Shown here: piece by piece, positions 12,401-25,600 of the stretch | How positions within the stretch are numbered: the first letter of the stretch is position 1 | How the letters are laid out: the number at the start of each line of letters is the position of its first letter | Assembly: GCA_037367355.1 (NCBI GenBank) | Contig: CM074695.1 | Location: 3,968,001 to 4,032,000, forward strand | Reading direction: 5' to 3' | Origin: Neoscytalidium dimidiatum | Lineage: Eukaryota > Ascomycota > Dothideomycetes > Botryosphaeriales > Botryosphaeriaceae | DNA: 64,000 bases | The notes under the pieces: model-generated | The model's database searches: none | What the model was told of the DNA's origin: nothing | What the model saw: only the letters and a program-made list of their open reading frames with translations | Made by a program: the position numbers and the translations under genes

Positions 12401-13568
12401 GCTACTGATGTAACTTCAGAGCCACCTGTGTGATTGGTGTTTCGTAGCGCCGTAATTTGAAGTCTTCGTAAGAGGATACCTGGGTCGGTCGGCTGACCTC
12501 GCAAGAATTGTTGGTGGTCCAGTGCCTACGCTTTTCCGCAGCGGCGACCATCGAATCCAGAATCGAGCAGACACATTCAAGCGAACCAGGTGGAGTAGAG
12601 GCTGCCTCAATGGAATTAGGGTATAACACAGGCGAAGGTTAGATTTGCACCGATAAAAGACCTCAGAGCAGATGGTACTGTAGAATGGTAGAGGCGTTGG
12701 AATCTAGATGAGCCGAAGCTTTAATAGACGATGAGAAAACAGCACCTGAATCGGGCAAAAGATATGAAAGCGTAGGCAGGAAGTGAGAGAAGATTGGGTT
12801 GCGACACCGACATCCGCAGTGCGCCGGAGGAGCGAGGCATCCCGGTTCGCGTGTATTGTGGGTGGGAACATGCTGCATGGCGGCAATGAGCCATAGTCTT
12901 TGAGACGAATTCCCGCTCTCGAGCTCCACGATCTCCGCTGATCTCCGCTGAAGCGCCCGCGCGTTCGGGAGGGCGTGCGTAAGGGGCGGATTTCGGCGGC
13001 AGCGGCGTTGAAGACGTGGCGAGCGGAATCACGTGCAGCGCAGGCGATGGCAGGTGGGCGCGGGCTTGAGTAAATTTCCTCACGCGTCAAGCGGAGCGGC
13101 AGCGGTAGGGCGGTAGAGCGGTAGGGCGGGTGGCGGTGCGCGGAGTAGAGCGTGGTTGGCCTGCTGGGCCTGGGGCCCGGGGCCTGGGCTGGCAGCCGCC
13201 GGTGCTGGCAGGCTGGCGGGCGGCCTGCGGCTGGAAATCTTGGCGCAGCATCACATTTCTGTTTTGACGCTCCACGCTGCAACTCCCAGCCCAGACATCA
13301 CCCTCCGTGTCCGCCGTCAGCCCGACGACTCGCCCTCAAGCCCACCGAGCAGTGCCCGCGCGGATTTGACTATCTCGCGCTCCTCTCAGCGACCGACTGC
13401 GCGCCCCCAGCTTCCAGAGCAGGCCCGTCTTCGAAGCCCTGCCCAGCGCGCCTCCAACCCGGTTCCCGAACAAAGGAATCATCTTTACGCTCGCCGCCGC
13501 TCAAACGCACTGCTCCGACAACTTCCCTCCGCCTGCTCCTGCATCGCGATCTGTGGCTTTCGCTAGTC
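9401..13568. other. Long gene-poor region upstream of eIF2A
   Basis: No open frame with recognisable content and no exon chain that I could join. A short CCTAG repeat sits at about 12144-12165. The last 500 bp become GC-rich, with CCGG/GGGCCC palindromic patches near 13160-13190, and probably hold the eIF2A promoter and 5' leader. Confidence 0.5.
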
Positions 13569-15947
13569 ATGGCTGCACCGACGCAGTTGGCTTGTGAGTC
13601 CACTCTCCCCTGCCTGCCACCGTGACCACACCGCTGACACAGCCTGACTCTACAGATCGCACTTTGAAGGGCATTGGCGTCTTCAACGCCGCCCCCGTCT
13701 ACGAGGAGCTGCCGGGATTCGAGAAGTGAGTGTCGCCTGCCGCCGACCATAAGCGATAGCCCGAGCTGACCCTGATCGACAGGCCTGAGGGTAACCTTCG
13801 CTGCTGCTGCTATTCTCCTGACGGCAAATACTTTGCCTGGGCGTCACCAGAACAGTAACTCTCGCCAACCCTTCACCCAGGCGAATCGCGCTAACACTGA
13901 GGTAGGGTCACCGTCATTGACGCTTCGGTCGGCAATGCCGTCACCACACTGCCCGCGGAGAACGTTTTCGAGCTCGGCTTCTCGCCGCTAGGCACCTACA
14001 TCATCACCTGGCAGCGACCCACCAAGGACGAGTCTGGAAACGCCACGAAGAACTTAAAGGTCTGGAGGACGATTGATGACAGCGCCGGAGCTGAGGGACA
14101 GAGGAGCGTCGTCGGTCAATTTGTGCAGAAGAATCAGACCGGCTGGAACCTTCAGTACACCAGCGACGAGCGCTTCTGTGCGCGTTGTGTCACCAATGAG
14201 GTGCAATTCTATCAGAGCGGCGACCTGAGCACTGTCTGGAACAAGCTCAGGCTCGAGGGTGTCGCTGATTTTGCCATCTCGCCGGGCAAGAACCATTCAG
14301 TTGCTGTTTTTGTCCCTGAGCGTAAGGTGCGTTGTGCTGATGCATGCTTTTTCTTCCTCTCTTACTAATTGAAGCCTAGGGTCAACCTGCCAGCGTCAAG
14401 GTTTTCCTCGTGCCTCAGTTCCAGGCGCCGGTCTCGCAGAAGACCTTCTACAAGGGTGACAAGGTGCAGATGAAGTGGAATAATCTTGGAACTAGCGTCA
14501 TTGTCCTTGCTCAGACCGACGTTGACAAGACTAACAAGAGCTACTATGGCGAGACCAACATGTATATCCTCAGCGCGAATGGAGGGTTTGATGCGCGCAT
14601 CCAACTTGGTAAGCTAGGCGCAAGCTCTGTTGTCATGTGAAGACGCTAACTGCTAGTCAAGACAAGGAGGGCCCTATCCACGACGTGACCTGGTCGCCCA
14701 ACTCGAAAGAGTTTGGCGTCGTTTACGGATACATGCCGGCGAAGACTACCATCTTCAACCAGCGTGCAGCTGCTACGCACAGCTTCCCGCTCGGACCGCG
14801 CAACACAATTCTATTCTCTCCCCATGGTCGCTTTGTCCTTGTTGCAGGCTTCGGAAACTTGGCCGGTCAGATGGACATTTACGACCTGGAGAAGGACTAT
14901 GCTAAGGTCTGCACCATCGAGGCAGCCAATTCCTCAATTTGCGAGTGGAGCCCAGATGGAAAGCACATCTTGACTGCCACTACCAGCCCTCGTCTTCGTG
15001 TGGACAACGGCATCAGGATCTACCACGTGACTGGAGGTTTGCAGTATATTACCGAATTCAACGAGTTGTACCATGTTACCTGGCGGCCCCAGTCGACTGC
15101 CCAGTACCCCTTGGACAACCCGCTCGGTTCTATTCCCACTCCTCATGAATCGGCTACCAAGTACCTTGCCACTGTGAAGGCTCCGACTAAGCCCGCTGGA
15201 GCATACAGGCCTCCGGGTGCCCGTGGTACGAGCACGCCTCTGCACTTCAAGCGTGAAGATGAGGGCGGTGCCGCATTTGTCAACACCGGCATTTCTTCCA
15301 CCAGCGGCAACATGAACGGCAATACCTTTGGTAGGCCCCGTCGTCAGGTTCCCGGTGCCGAGGAGCACGTCCCTCCGGGCGCTGCTCCTGGTGGCGGCGT
15401 CAGTCTTGCCGGGACTGGAGAAGGTGCCGACGAGGGCCTTTCCAAGGCGGCCCTCAAAAACAAGAAGAAGCGTGAGGCCAAGAAAGCCAAGGAAGCTGCT
15501 GAGAAGGCATCCGGCCTCGGTGCCGACCAGCCCAAGAGCAACGGCGTCAACCCCGACCGTAAGGGCCGCAGCCACTCTCGCAACCGCTCTCGCAACTCGC
15601 CAGATGGTCGCGCGCCCTCGCAGAACCGCCGTAGCAACCAGCAGAACCGCAACGGCCAGGCTCCTGGCCAGAATGGCCAGCGCAACCACGCCGCACCCCC
15701 GATCCAGACACACCACCAGCAGCAACCTTCGTTGGGCGGTGGTGCTCCAGAGGTCACTGTCACGTCCCCTGGCGGCGTCTCTCCGCAGGACAAGAAGATC
15801 CGCTCGCTGATGAAGAAGCTACGCGCGATCGACGACCTGAAGATGCGCCAGGCCGGCGGCGAGAAGCTGGAGGACACGCAGATCAAGAAGATCCACACGG
15901 AGGAGCAGATCAGGAAGGAGCTGGAGGCGCTCGGTTTCCACGGTTGA
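13569..15947 (+). CDS. Eukaryotic translation initiation factor 2A (eIF2A)
   Basis: Six exons, 13569-13593, 13656-13725, 13783-13854, 13906-14326, 14380-14608 and 14662-15947, keep phase throughout and give 700 residues. The fourth intron has a perfect TACTAAT branch site. eIF2A is a single-chain factor, distinct from eIF2-alpha, that can bring initiator tRNA to the 40S ribosome independently of GTP and has been linked to alternative initiation. Residues 1 to about 430 form the WD-like beta-propeller, with motifs such as CCYSPDGKYFAW, VTWSPNSKEFGVVYGYMPAK and CEWSPDGKHILTAT. A Lys-rich stretch (KNKKKREAKKAKEA) follows, then a Gly/Asn/Arg/Ser-rich disordered linker, and the helical tail ends in KELEALGF as in other eIF2A proteins. 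It is somewhat longer than the yeast and human proteins because of the linker. Four of the five introns fall in the first third of the coding region. Confidence 0.95.
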
Positions 15948-17284
15948 TTTAACTTTTCTTGAAGAGAAAGGATCGACGTGTTGGATAGGGAAAGCGGTTT
16001 CCTATTCGGGCTACTATTACTCTATTGAATGCATGATCTGGTGGTGGTGGCGGGATATCGGGAGTTGTGTCTTCCGGATTTGTCTTGCGGGAAAGGGAGA
16101 AGTGTATCTGCTACAATTCTTCTTTTTCTTGCGAGCATAGCGCTAGGGATCATCTTCCGTACTGGACGGTTTGATTGCTCACTTTCGGTGTGGGTGAATT
16201 GAGCTGAATGGGAAGGGGGAAAAGTGCTATTTCTACGAGACGTACGGAAAGGGATGGCTCATGGGATGCATAGACGTTAGTGGAAGTATGTGTAAAAGAA
16301 TGTCATTAGGGGAGAGTTGCATGGGCCGAAGAGTCATAGTCTCGTGGGTAGAAGAGGAGAAAAGGGTCAAATGGACGGATGGATGGACGGATGGACGGAT
16401 GGATGGATGGATTTGCGGCTGGTTCTCGGGAAAAAAAGGGAAGAAAACCAATCAAAATGAAAACAAAATACAAATTCTTCATCATACGCTATGCTTTATC
16501 GCATATCAAATTGCTTCCGATGTTGATGTGATTGCTTATATTGCATGTCTACGCCTCTTTGCAAAGAACAGAAGAAATGTAGCAGCTTCACCCGAACCAG
16601 CGCACGAAGAACCACGCGCCCGAATGCTTCCCTGTAAAAGGAGAAACCCGGGAGGATCCCATGCGCCGCGCAACCTCAGTCCACCGAACCGTCCTCACGA
16701 ACTCCTGGGAAGAGCACGCTCGAGTAAGGTGCGGATTACGCTGTCCAGTCGGATGGAGCGCATGACAACGATGCGTTACGTCCATCCGGGGTGCACGCTG
16801 CCGCTCAAACCCCCAGGCAACCTCGGTCATTTTGTGATGAGGGAGAGGCTGTGAGAGGAGAGAGAGGCGGTTGATCTATCGCGAAGAATACTGAGCGAGC
16901 GAGGCGGGTCTTGGCCTAGTGCTCCACCTGACACCGCGAAAAGAAAAGAAGAGCCCGAAGAAAGACGGCATGTCTCTCTCCAAGATGATAGACGTACGGT
17001 CACGAGATGAGAATGACATGGTACGGGTGGATTGCGATAAGCAAGGTGGAATGAAAAGGGCGAAAGGAAAGGGAACAGCACGGACATAGATAGAGAAAGG
17101 GCTGACTCGGGGGTATATTAGTTCCTTCTTATCAATCCAGCCTTGAGAAGACGTTCAAGTAGCCTTCTTGACAGCATCGACTTGCGTGTTGTCTCCGGTC
17201 CATATCCGAAACCATTCCAGCTGAAGGTCTGATTTCACTTACCACGCCTCAACTCCTTGATATTCCATGTTATATGCCACCCTC
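15948..17284. other. Convergent intergenic region between eIF2A and Nup37
   Basis: Holds the 3' flanks of two convergent genes. A GGAT/GGAC tetranucleotide array occupies 16376-16412. The open frame at 16261-16854 reads through this array and has no family resemblance, so I do not call it. Confidence 0.55.
16376..16412. repeat. GGAT/GGAC tetranucleotide repeat
   Basis: About nine 4-bp units alternating GGAT and GGAC, in the convergent intergenic region. Confidence 0.85.
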
Positions 17285-19407
17285 TCACCTCGAAGACCCC
17301 AAGCTGCTCAACCCCGCGAAGCCCACTCTTCTTGTGCTCTGCGCAGCGGCGCCGTTACCCAACCGTAACGAGCTCGGATCAGCACCGCCAACGCCGGCAC
17401 CGCCGCTCGCCATGTTGTCGAGTAAGCGGTCCATTCCGCCGATATCCAGCTCTCCGCGTTTGAGCAGATCCTGATCGACCTTGTCCGTACGGTCCATCGC
17501 CTCGAGCTCCTTGGCAAAGAGACTGCCCGTCTTAGCCTCGGGGCTGATGTGCGCGAGGACGACGAGGCGGCGCTCGCCGACGACGAGGAGGTCGCGCGGC
17601 ACACCCATGCGCGCGGCCGCGCCCTTGGGTTTGGCGAACTGCTCGACGTCGGTGACCGGCTCGCCGAACAGCGAGACGCCGTCGACACGGAGGAGGCCCG
17701 GGCCGTACAGCGAGCCGCTGCCGGAGCTGTGCGTGCTGCGACTCCAGAACTGCTGGAGGTTGGGGATGCGGTACATGTCGTCGCCGTAGAAGAGCACGAT
17801 CGAGTCTTCGGGCTGGCGGCCGCTGGAGGTGCCGGGGGAGCTGGAGACCGAGATGCCGCCACGTGGCATGTCGCCCGTGTTGCTTGCCGGCGGGCCGTGG
17901 AAGAGCGTCTCTTCGCGCGTTCGCCGCGTGTTAGGCGTCATGGGCGCCAGGGCCAGAGATTTGTTTCCGGATTTCGCAGGTCCCAGGGCTGTAGATGATG
18001 TAGACTTGGGTTCGCTACCGCTCACGTAGCCACGCAGTGCAAATGTCGAGACGGGCTTCGTTGATGCATTACGTGCGGTGCTCGTGCCGTCCATGGCCCA
18101 TACACCCCATTCTCCATCTGATAATAACGCGACGATGCTCTTTCCATCAGATGCCCATTTTGCGTCGAGAATCGTCTTTCTTCGGGCTAAGTAAGGGTTT
18201 GAGACCTTGTAGTGCTTCGGTATCTCAAAGCTTGTCGAGAAGGTCGCTATCCACGCGCCCAGCCTGGGTTCAACGACGACGTCTCGACCAGCGGATCGTG
18301 GGCGTACTCTGGAAGGAGCCAGGGGGTCATACACTTTGACCGAACCTTTAGCATCCGCCACAAGCAGTTGCAAGTGGCGGCGGCTGGGAAACTGAGAAGA
18401 GCTAAAACAAACACGGGTGGCAGGGGAAGTGAGGTACTGTGTTTGGTGGGGGAAGATTGGATCAGTCGTGAGGGAATGTTGGTTATCCTTCAAGACGAGT
18501 CGGACGCGGAAGATATGTAACAGGCCGGTGACCTCGACTGAATGGGAAGCAACGATTAGATCCCACTCCAACGGTTCATCTCCTTGGATTTGTCTCCGTG
18601 GACGCAGACTGTCAGTCTCGTCATCATCCGAGGCATCGGCATCCATGTCGATGTCGTCAGGATAAGTATCAGAAGTGCGCGAGCTCCATGTCATGGTAAT
18701 GCCGCGTGGTATTGACTGATGTCCATGCTGGCCTTCGATACGAAGGACCTGCTCGCCGTACGGAGCCTTGTTCTTGCTGCGGTCTGCTGCCTTGCGCGCA
18801 TTCGACGGAGGAGCAAGCGGCAAAGTGATGATGCGCACGCTAGAATCAGCACAGGCCACAGACAGCACTATTCTCTCGTTAAATATGGGCGGGATTAAAT
18901 GCGCCGGGCGATATGGCGATATCGATGGAACTTGGGGGAAAGACATGTAGAGGACCTCGGTGCCCAGCGGAAGATCAAGGTGCTGGACAACAGCGGGGTA
19001 TGGTTCGGACTCATCTTCCTCCTCTTCCTCAGACTCGAATTCAACGTTGTCTTCTACGAAAGTGGGAGACGGTTGTGACGGTTCATCATCGGTGAGGTCG
19101 ATCATAACGGTGTCATTGGCAGTGCCATTGACTTTAGGCTGGCTGTCATCCTTGGAGGCGGCCGTGTGCTTCAGCGGGCGACCACCTCTCCATATTATGC
19201 GCAAGCCGTTGCTATGGCCATAAACAACGATGGTCGAGCCGTTAGGAGCGGGTTTGGGATAGATTTTTGCGACATTGACGCGCTGAGGAAGGTCGTAGCT
19301 GCAATGTGCGTCAGCGGTAGTGGCGGATGGGCAGGGTAGAATGAGAGTTACCAGAGCTGCAACTGCTTGCCATTGCGTGATACGCGCGGCTTGAGATCAG
19401 TCGCCAT
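17285..19407 (-). CDS. Nucleoporin Nup37-type WD-repeat protein
   Basis: Two exons on the minus strand: 19407-19352 (MATDLKPRVSRNGKQLQL) and 19298-17285, joined over a 53-bp GTAACT..GCAG intron, give 689 residues. The start was chosen because the first exon supplies the conserved N-terminus and abuts the shared promoter. Features are KIYPKPAPNGSTIVVYGH then LRIIWRGGRP, a long acidic insert (EEEEEDESE at about residue 105), and beta-propeller segments such as LLVADAKGSVKVYDP, ILDAKWASDGKSIVALL and EWGVWAMDG. This matches my recollection of Nup37 of filamentous ascomycetes, a peripheral subunit of the Y-shaped (Nup107-160) scaffold that binds Nup120. The C-terminal 180 residues are Ser/Gly-rich. 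The insert also carries a SUMO-interaction-like motif. Family assignment rests on remembered similarity; the WD-type fold is more certain than the exact subunit. Confidence 0.75.
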
Positions 19408-19611
19408 GGTGGGGCGGCAAGGATGGTGTGGTGGGACGTGGTTGTGGTGTCGGAGCGAGGGCAGCTTCGTCGCTTGAAGCTTTGAACTTTCCGCGTCGTC
19501 GCGTCTCCCCGCCGCGCGCTGCTCTGCGCAAAGTCAACAACAAAACACCCTCCGCGCTCCAGACCATGCACCGCCACCCAGCACGACCTCCATGAGCCCT
19601 GCAGCTTCTCT
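19408..19611. promoter_or_regulatory. Shared divergent promoter of Nup37 and APC1
   Basis: Only 204 bp separate the start codons of the two divergent genes. The sequence has short GCG-rich patches (CGTCGTCGCGTCTCC, CCGCCGCGCGCTG) and no TATA box, as expected for a housekeeping bidirectional promoter. Confidence 0.75.
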
Positions 19612-22600
19612 ATGGCCTCCATTCGCTCTCTGGGTGTCCACACCCCCGCCGCGCTTCCCTACCTGATACAAGAGCGCATCATTCCTGAAAACGCCCCGCC
19701 AGACGCCTATACTTGGTCCACGTACAGTGATGATGGCGGGGAAGAGGAGGTCACTGCGACCGATTACTGCGTCGTATGGTCGCGCGGCGGCATTATCCGC
19801 AAGGTCTACAATTTTGAGGTCGAGGGCGAAAAGGTGCTGCAGGCTGTTCTGACCTGGTTTCCCTCCGACGAGGTTACCAGCCTGCGACACACTACACAAG
19901 ATTTGAGGCAGGATCATGGTCCAGGTACTCTGTTTGCCAAGGACAGAATCCGCGAGCCAGGCTATCCGGCGCACGAGGAACAGGGCTCCAATAAGCGTGC
20001 TTCGTCAGACGCGCCGCCGGAGAAGCTCTCGCGTGCTCTGGTAGTCTTCCTCAAGACCCAAGCTCATGTTTTCTTCCTTGCCGGGTCCAGCCATGTTGTG
20101 AACTTGCCATTCGAAGTGGAGCGCGTCTTCCCCGCTCCCCGCGGGCTGCTTATTCAAAGGAAGATGTCAATGCCTGATTTCATTCCTGCAAGCCCAGCTG
20201 TACCAAAAGCCCCCCCGAATTCTTTTTTCTCTCAACTCCCGACTCAGTCATTTTCACAAAACTCATCACTTTTCACGCCGATGATCAATACTTCTTTCAC
20301 TACTCCGCGCCGCTCAAGATCGGGCTTGGGCACAGCCTATCCTTCTTCTCTTGCCGACCTCCTCAAAGTTGGCACGAGTCCATCTGCGGATGGGCTTCCC
20401 CGCCTGTTTTCTTTCACTGACCCTTTCTCTGAAATGGGATTGGTCGTTGCATCCCAATCTTCGGCAACGAAAAGTTCATGGTCTGTGAGACAGTCAGCTT
20501 CCAGGACGCTTGAGCCTGTAGACAAGGCTGAGGAGGTTCTCTACGTTACTAAACAGAATGAGATGGTGGATTCAGATAACCCTGCGGATAAACCGTTAAT
20601 CTTGGTTGTAACCGTCAACTACGAGAGGCGCATCTACTCCGTCTGGTACGCATCTTACATCGATCCCAGGCCAGCTTCCGCAAGAAAGAGTCGTCGCAGT
20701 TCTACTACATTGTCCGTCAGCCGTTCTCGCCGGCGGAGCTCATTGCACCCTGGCACTGGAGCCACCACACCTGCTCTTCGGACCAGAGAAGGAACGAGAG
20801 ACAGCCTCGGTGGCCCTGGAAGAGGTTTTGGGAACGCATCATTCACCGCAAGCCAAACTCGCGAACCGAGTGGCGAACAACAAACAGCAGAAGAGGCTTT
20901 CGCTTCCCAGCTTGACCCAGAAACAGATCTCGCCAGGCAGCCAACCAAGGAGTCACGGCGCGTAAGCTCATTGCTGTCTCGAGCAGATCTGTCAAGGAGT
21001 TTCGACAAGTCTGCTTTTGAGCAAGCCACTCACCGGAGCAGCTTAGGAAGTAGTTTCGGTCACGCTCGGAGGCCACCATCCCTTGGAGGGCACGGGTTGC
21101 GTACAAGTCTTGGTCCCAGCTCTCGACCGACGTCCCGAAAGACAAGGGCTTCGACTCCCGGGGATATCTCGCAAATAAGCCTGAGTGCTGTATCTCTTGA
21201 GGACACAGTGGACGATGATCTGGATCTTGATGATACTATCGATGATTCGGAGATCCCTGATGACCTCCTTGGCAGAGATGGAGATGATGCATCCGGACTA
21301 CAGGAGCCGATCGAAGGGTTGCGGCGAGAACTTCTGTTGGTAAAATTCTCTGAAATTCCATTTGGCACTTCTGAGAGCATTTTCCATTCTTCCATGCATG
21401 GAAATCCGGCGGTATGTTTTCAATAACGGTGAAATGAGAGCGAATTCGCCGCTAATGCTTATTTAGGATTCACCCAAGGTCTTCACGCTGAAAGCCCCTA
21501 GATCGTATAGCGATGCTTATCCGAATGATGGCCGCTTCTTTTTGTACATGATGCAAAAATCGAAAGGCGAGCTTGTTGAACACGAGTTTACTGTCCAACG
21601 GAGACGACTCACACCTACGCCAGTTCCTACTGTCCGTTCGAGGGCAAAAGAAACCCCCAGCATACTGATACCAACTGCGGTCAACACACAGCGCCAAAGA
21701 AGCTACATTGATGCAGCAAAGGTATGCGAAAATGGAGTCCAGCGTGTGATTTCGTTGGCCCGAGATGGATCCGGAGGCTACATGCTTTCCATTTTCGCGG
21801 GCTGGTGCCCCCGGGCTCGAGTGATGCTGGCGCTTCCAAGACGTTTCAGGCTGTTCAATCCATACGCGGTTGGCACCAACGTAACCTTACGGAAAGGAAT
21901 AGAGAACCTTGATCAGTTAATCGAAGTTCCTCGAAATCTCAGCGCGCTAGCGCATGCGGTTGATGATGGGATGCTAGATATACGGGAAGAAACTGGGCAG
22001 CAACATCGTCTTCAAGTCAAGATGTGGCCACAAAATAAGGCCACTTCCCATATCCTTTCAATCTGTCGTCTGGTGCTACCACCTCCTCAAGGAGACCATC
22101 TACTGGCAATCTGGTGGAACATATCTCGGAACTTAAGGAACGAAATGCGCTTCGACGTCGAATGGTCTGCTATGGTGGCTTCCATCTTCACGTTTGCCGT
22201 CAGTAGCATAGATCCGAAATCTGTTCGTCTAACCGACATCACGCGTTCTGTCGAGAGCACTCCGAGCCGAAGGTCCCTCAAGCGAGCAACGCCCGAGGAT
22301 CCTTTTGAACTCATGTGGCGCTACCAGAGCCAAGATAACTCTGCTAAGAGCTGGGACGGCGCCGCTTGGGCATGGGTGGAGCAGGTTCTGGCAGAGAAAG
22401 CAAAGCCGCGTACATCAACCCGACATTCCCTTCTATCTCCTTCTGTCAACTATGGGATCAAGCGAAAAAGCGACTTCATACCTTTCTGTGCCAAAGCTGC
22501 TAGAGACTTCCTCCAAGAACCTTTGGGTAGATCCCTAATACATGAGATAACTGGAAGATCAACTCGTGCGAAGCAGCAGGACTCCCACGCTACATACCTT

Positions 22601-25600
22601 CCGTCCCTTCTTGTTGCACTGCACCTTATCCGGGAAGAAGAGAAGCTGAACATATTAACGAAAGATTTCCGGTCATCCGAAACAGGCAACCTCTCCCCTG
22701 TTCTGGCTCAGCTCGGTCGTTGGCTTGATTGGGAGTTTTGGGACTGGAAATCTGGAAATCCGTACAGCCTTGACGGAGCAAGTCTCGATCAGTGGGTGTT
22801 TGAGGATTGTGAGTTATCCTTTTTATCAACCTTCTCTATGAGAACGATGAGGGCTCTTGACCTCTTGCTGATTACGTAAAGCCTCAATTTCCACTGTCAC
22901 TCTTGCCTCTCCTCCCTGGGAAAGGCCACCATTGGTATTCGACTGGCTAGAGAAATCACTCGACCCTCGCATCTATCAAGGGTTCCCGACTCTTGATATG
23001 CTCATCGGACAGCCAGAGAAGCCGCAGACTTCGCATGAGTCGCAATCTCTCGCTCAGGTCGTTACGACTTTGACGCCCCGCACAGTTGCACTCTGCAAGT
23101 GTTTGTCCAGGATGCGCAGGAGCGAGCAAACTCCGAGCCTGCAATTGGAAACGATGTTGGCAACTGGGATTGACAATCGTATGCTTGAAACTTTCCCTTC
23201 GGCGGTTGTGGCCGGTATCCGGGAGGCCATCGTTGAGTGTCAGTCGAGCCCGCCGACCACGTGGAATGAAACACTACTAGAGGTTGTGGGGAGAGAGGAT
23301 CTCACCATGCTGCTCAAACCAGATGCTGAGCCGTCTCCCAGCGCGGGCTCCCTGATTTCCGCTTCTGGCATAGCGAGCCGCGATGTTCACACCATATGCC
23401 AATCAGCTGAGGCCAATGATTCCGCCCAAAGTTCCTCCGAAGCTGATAGGCACATGATTACTCGCCTCATCTTCAGCGAAGACCGGCGTTACATAGAAGC
23501 TCTCCGTCTACTGGAGCCACTCCGTCCAGCTGTTGCCGAGTGCATCCCAGACCCTTCATGGACGGAAGCGGAGCACTTGGATGCGCAAAAGAGCGTAATG
23601 CAATGGGTCATGCTCCGCACCTTTGCACTACCATCCGGATATTCGATGCTTCAATTTGACAGCAAGAGACCACTTGTAACGGAAAAATATCCGCTGCATG
23701 GATTCACCACTCTGTGTACCATGAAGCCACTGAACAATACTGTCAGCGCAGACCGCAGCACTTATACCGAAGAGAAGTTTGCCTGGGCATTCTTCCACGC
23801 TGGAGTGTCGGCAGGTCTTAGCATTTCTCGAAAGGCAAAGGGTATCGATACTTCCTGGATCGCATACAATAAACCGGCGGAACTGAGCAACAAGCATGCC
23901 GGTTTGCTTTTTGGACTCGGCCTGAACGGCCATCTCAGGAACATTGCCAAGTGGCTCTCATTCAAGTACCTCACGCCAAAACATAGCATGACTTCAATCG
24001 GCCTGCTCCTTGGTCTCTCTGTATCATATATGGGTACTATGGACACGCTGGTCACCAGACTGCTTTCGGTACACGTCACACGCATGCTGCCTCCCGGCGC
24101 TGCTGATCTCAATCTTCCTCCGCTGGCGCAAACGACTGGTCTGATGGGCATTGGATTGCTTTATCTGAACAGCCAACACCGAAGGATGAGCGAAATCATG
24201 CTTTCAGAGATCGAGCATGTCGAGCTTGAAGACCCATCTGCGCCGTCCGATAACATTCGAGACGAAGGCTACAGGCTTGCAGCCGGATTCGCTCTTGGTT
24301 TCATCAACCTTGGCAATGGTAACGACCTTCGGGGTCTCCATGATATGCGGCTGGTCGAAAGACTCCTTGCAGTTGCAGTTGGACCAAAGCCTGTCGATGT
24401 CGTCCATGTCCTCGACCAAGCAACGGCAGGTGCTGTCATTGCCGTAGCCCTGGTGTTCATGAAGACCCACAACGCCTCGGTAGCCCGTAAGATTGATGTT
24501 CCTGACACCCTTCCACAATTCGACTACGTCCGACCCGACATTTTCTTGCTCCGAACTCTGGCGAAGCACTTGATAATGTGGAACAACATCCAAGCGGACC
24601 ACAAGTGGATCACCGCGAATCTTCCCCCGGAGTACGTCATCAACCATAAGCTCACTGAGATCAAAACTCTCCGCAGCGAACACATGCCTTTTTACAACAT
24701 CATGGCCGGATTGCTCTGGAGCGTCGGTCTGAAGCATGCCGGCACTGGTGACACCCAGGTCCGGGACTTCTTGGTCGGATACTTAGATCAGTTCATTCGG
24801 CTATGCCACTTGCCAGCCATTCGCTACGATGCTCGACTTACCCGCAACACAGTGAGAAACTGCCAAGACCTGGTTGCATTATCCGCGGCCACAGTCATGG
24901 CTGGCACTGGCGATATCGTCGTGTTTCGCCGCCTACGCTTGCTCCATGGCCGCGTCAGCCCGGACGTACCATACGGCTCGCACTTCGCCGCCCACATGGC
25001 GCTGGGAGCGCTCTTCGTGGCCGGCGGCAGTTACACGTTCAGCACCTCCAACCTTGCCATCGCGTCCCTCGTCTGCGCCTTCTACCCACTCTTCCCGACC
25101 GATGTGCTGGATAACAAGGCCCACCTCCAAGCCTTCCGCCACTTCTGGGTCCTGGCCGCCGAACCGCGCTGCGCCATCATCCGCGACGTCGAGACGCGCC
25201 GGGCCATCTCGCTGCCGCTCACCGTCACCTTCAAGGATGGCATCGCGCGCGAGTACGCGGCGCCCTGCCTTCTCCCGGAGCTCGACACCATCGCGACCAT
25301 CCAGACCAGCTCGCCCGAACACTGGCAGGTCACGCTCGACTTCGTCTCCAACCCAGCCCACCTCGCGGCCTTCAAGCGCACGCAGACCATCCACGCGCGC
25401 CGGCGCCCCGCCCACTCGGCGCCCCATGACGCCAGCACCTTTAACGCGACCCTCACCGCGCTCAACGACGCCCAGGTCGCCAGCTCCGCCGCCGCCCTGC
25501 GCGCTGTCATGTGGGATTGGATCTTCTCGCTGCCCGCGCTGCGCGGCGGCGAGGCGACGTCGTCGTCGTCGCCCTCTCCTTCCCACCCCCATCACCGCGC

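Noticed and set aside
14934..15725. 263-codon minus-strand frame opposite eIF2A
   Set aside because: Antisense shadow of the conserved eIF2A coding exon, with no family resemblance.
16261..16854. 197-codon plus-strand open frame
   Set aside because: It runs through a GGAT/GGAC repeat that encodes a WTDGWTDG-like artefact.
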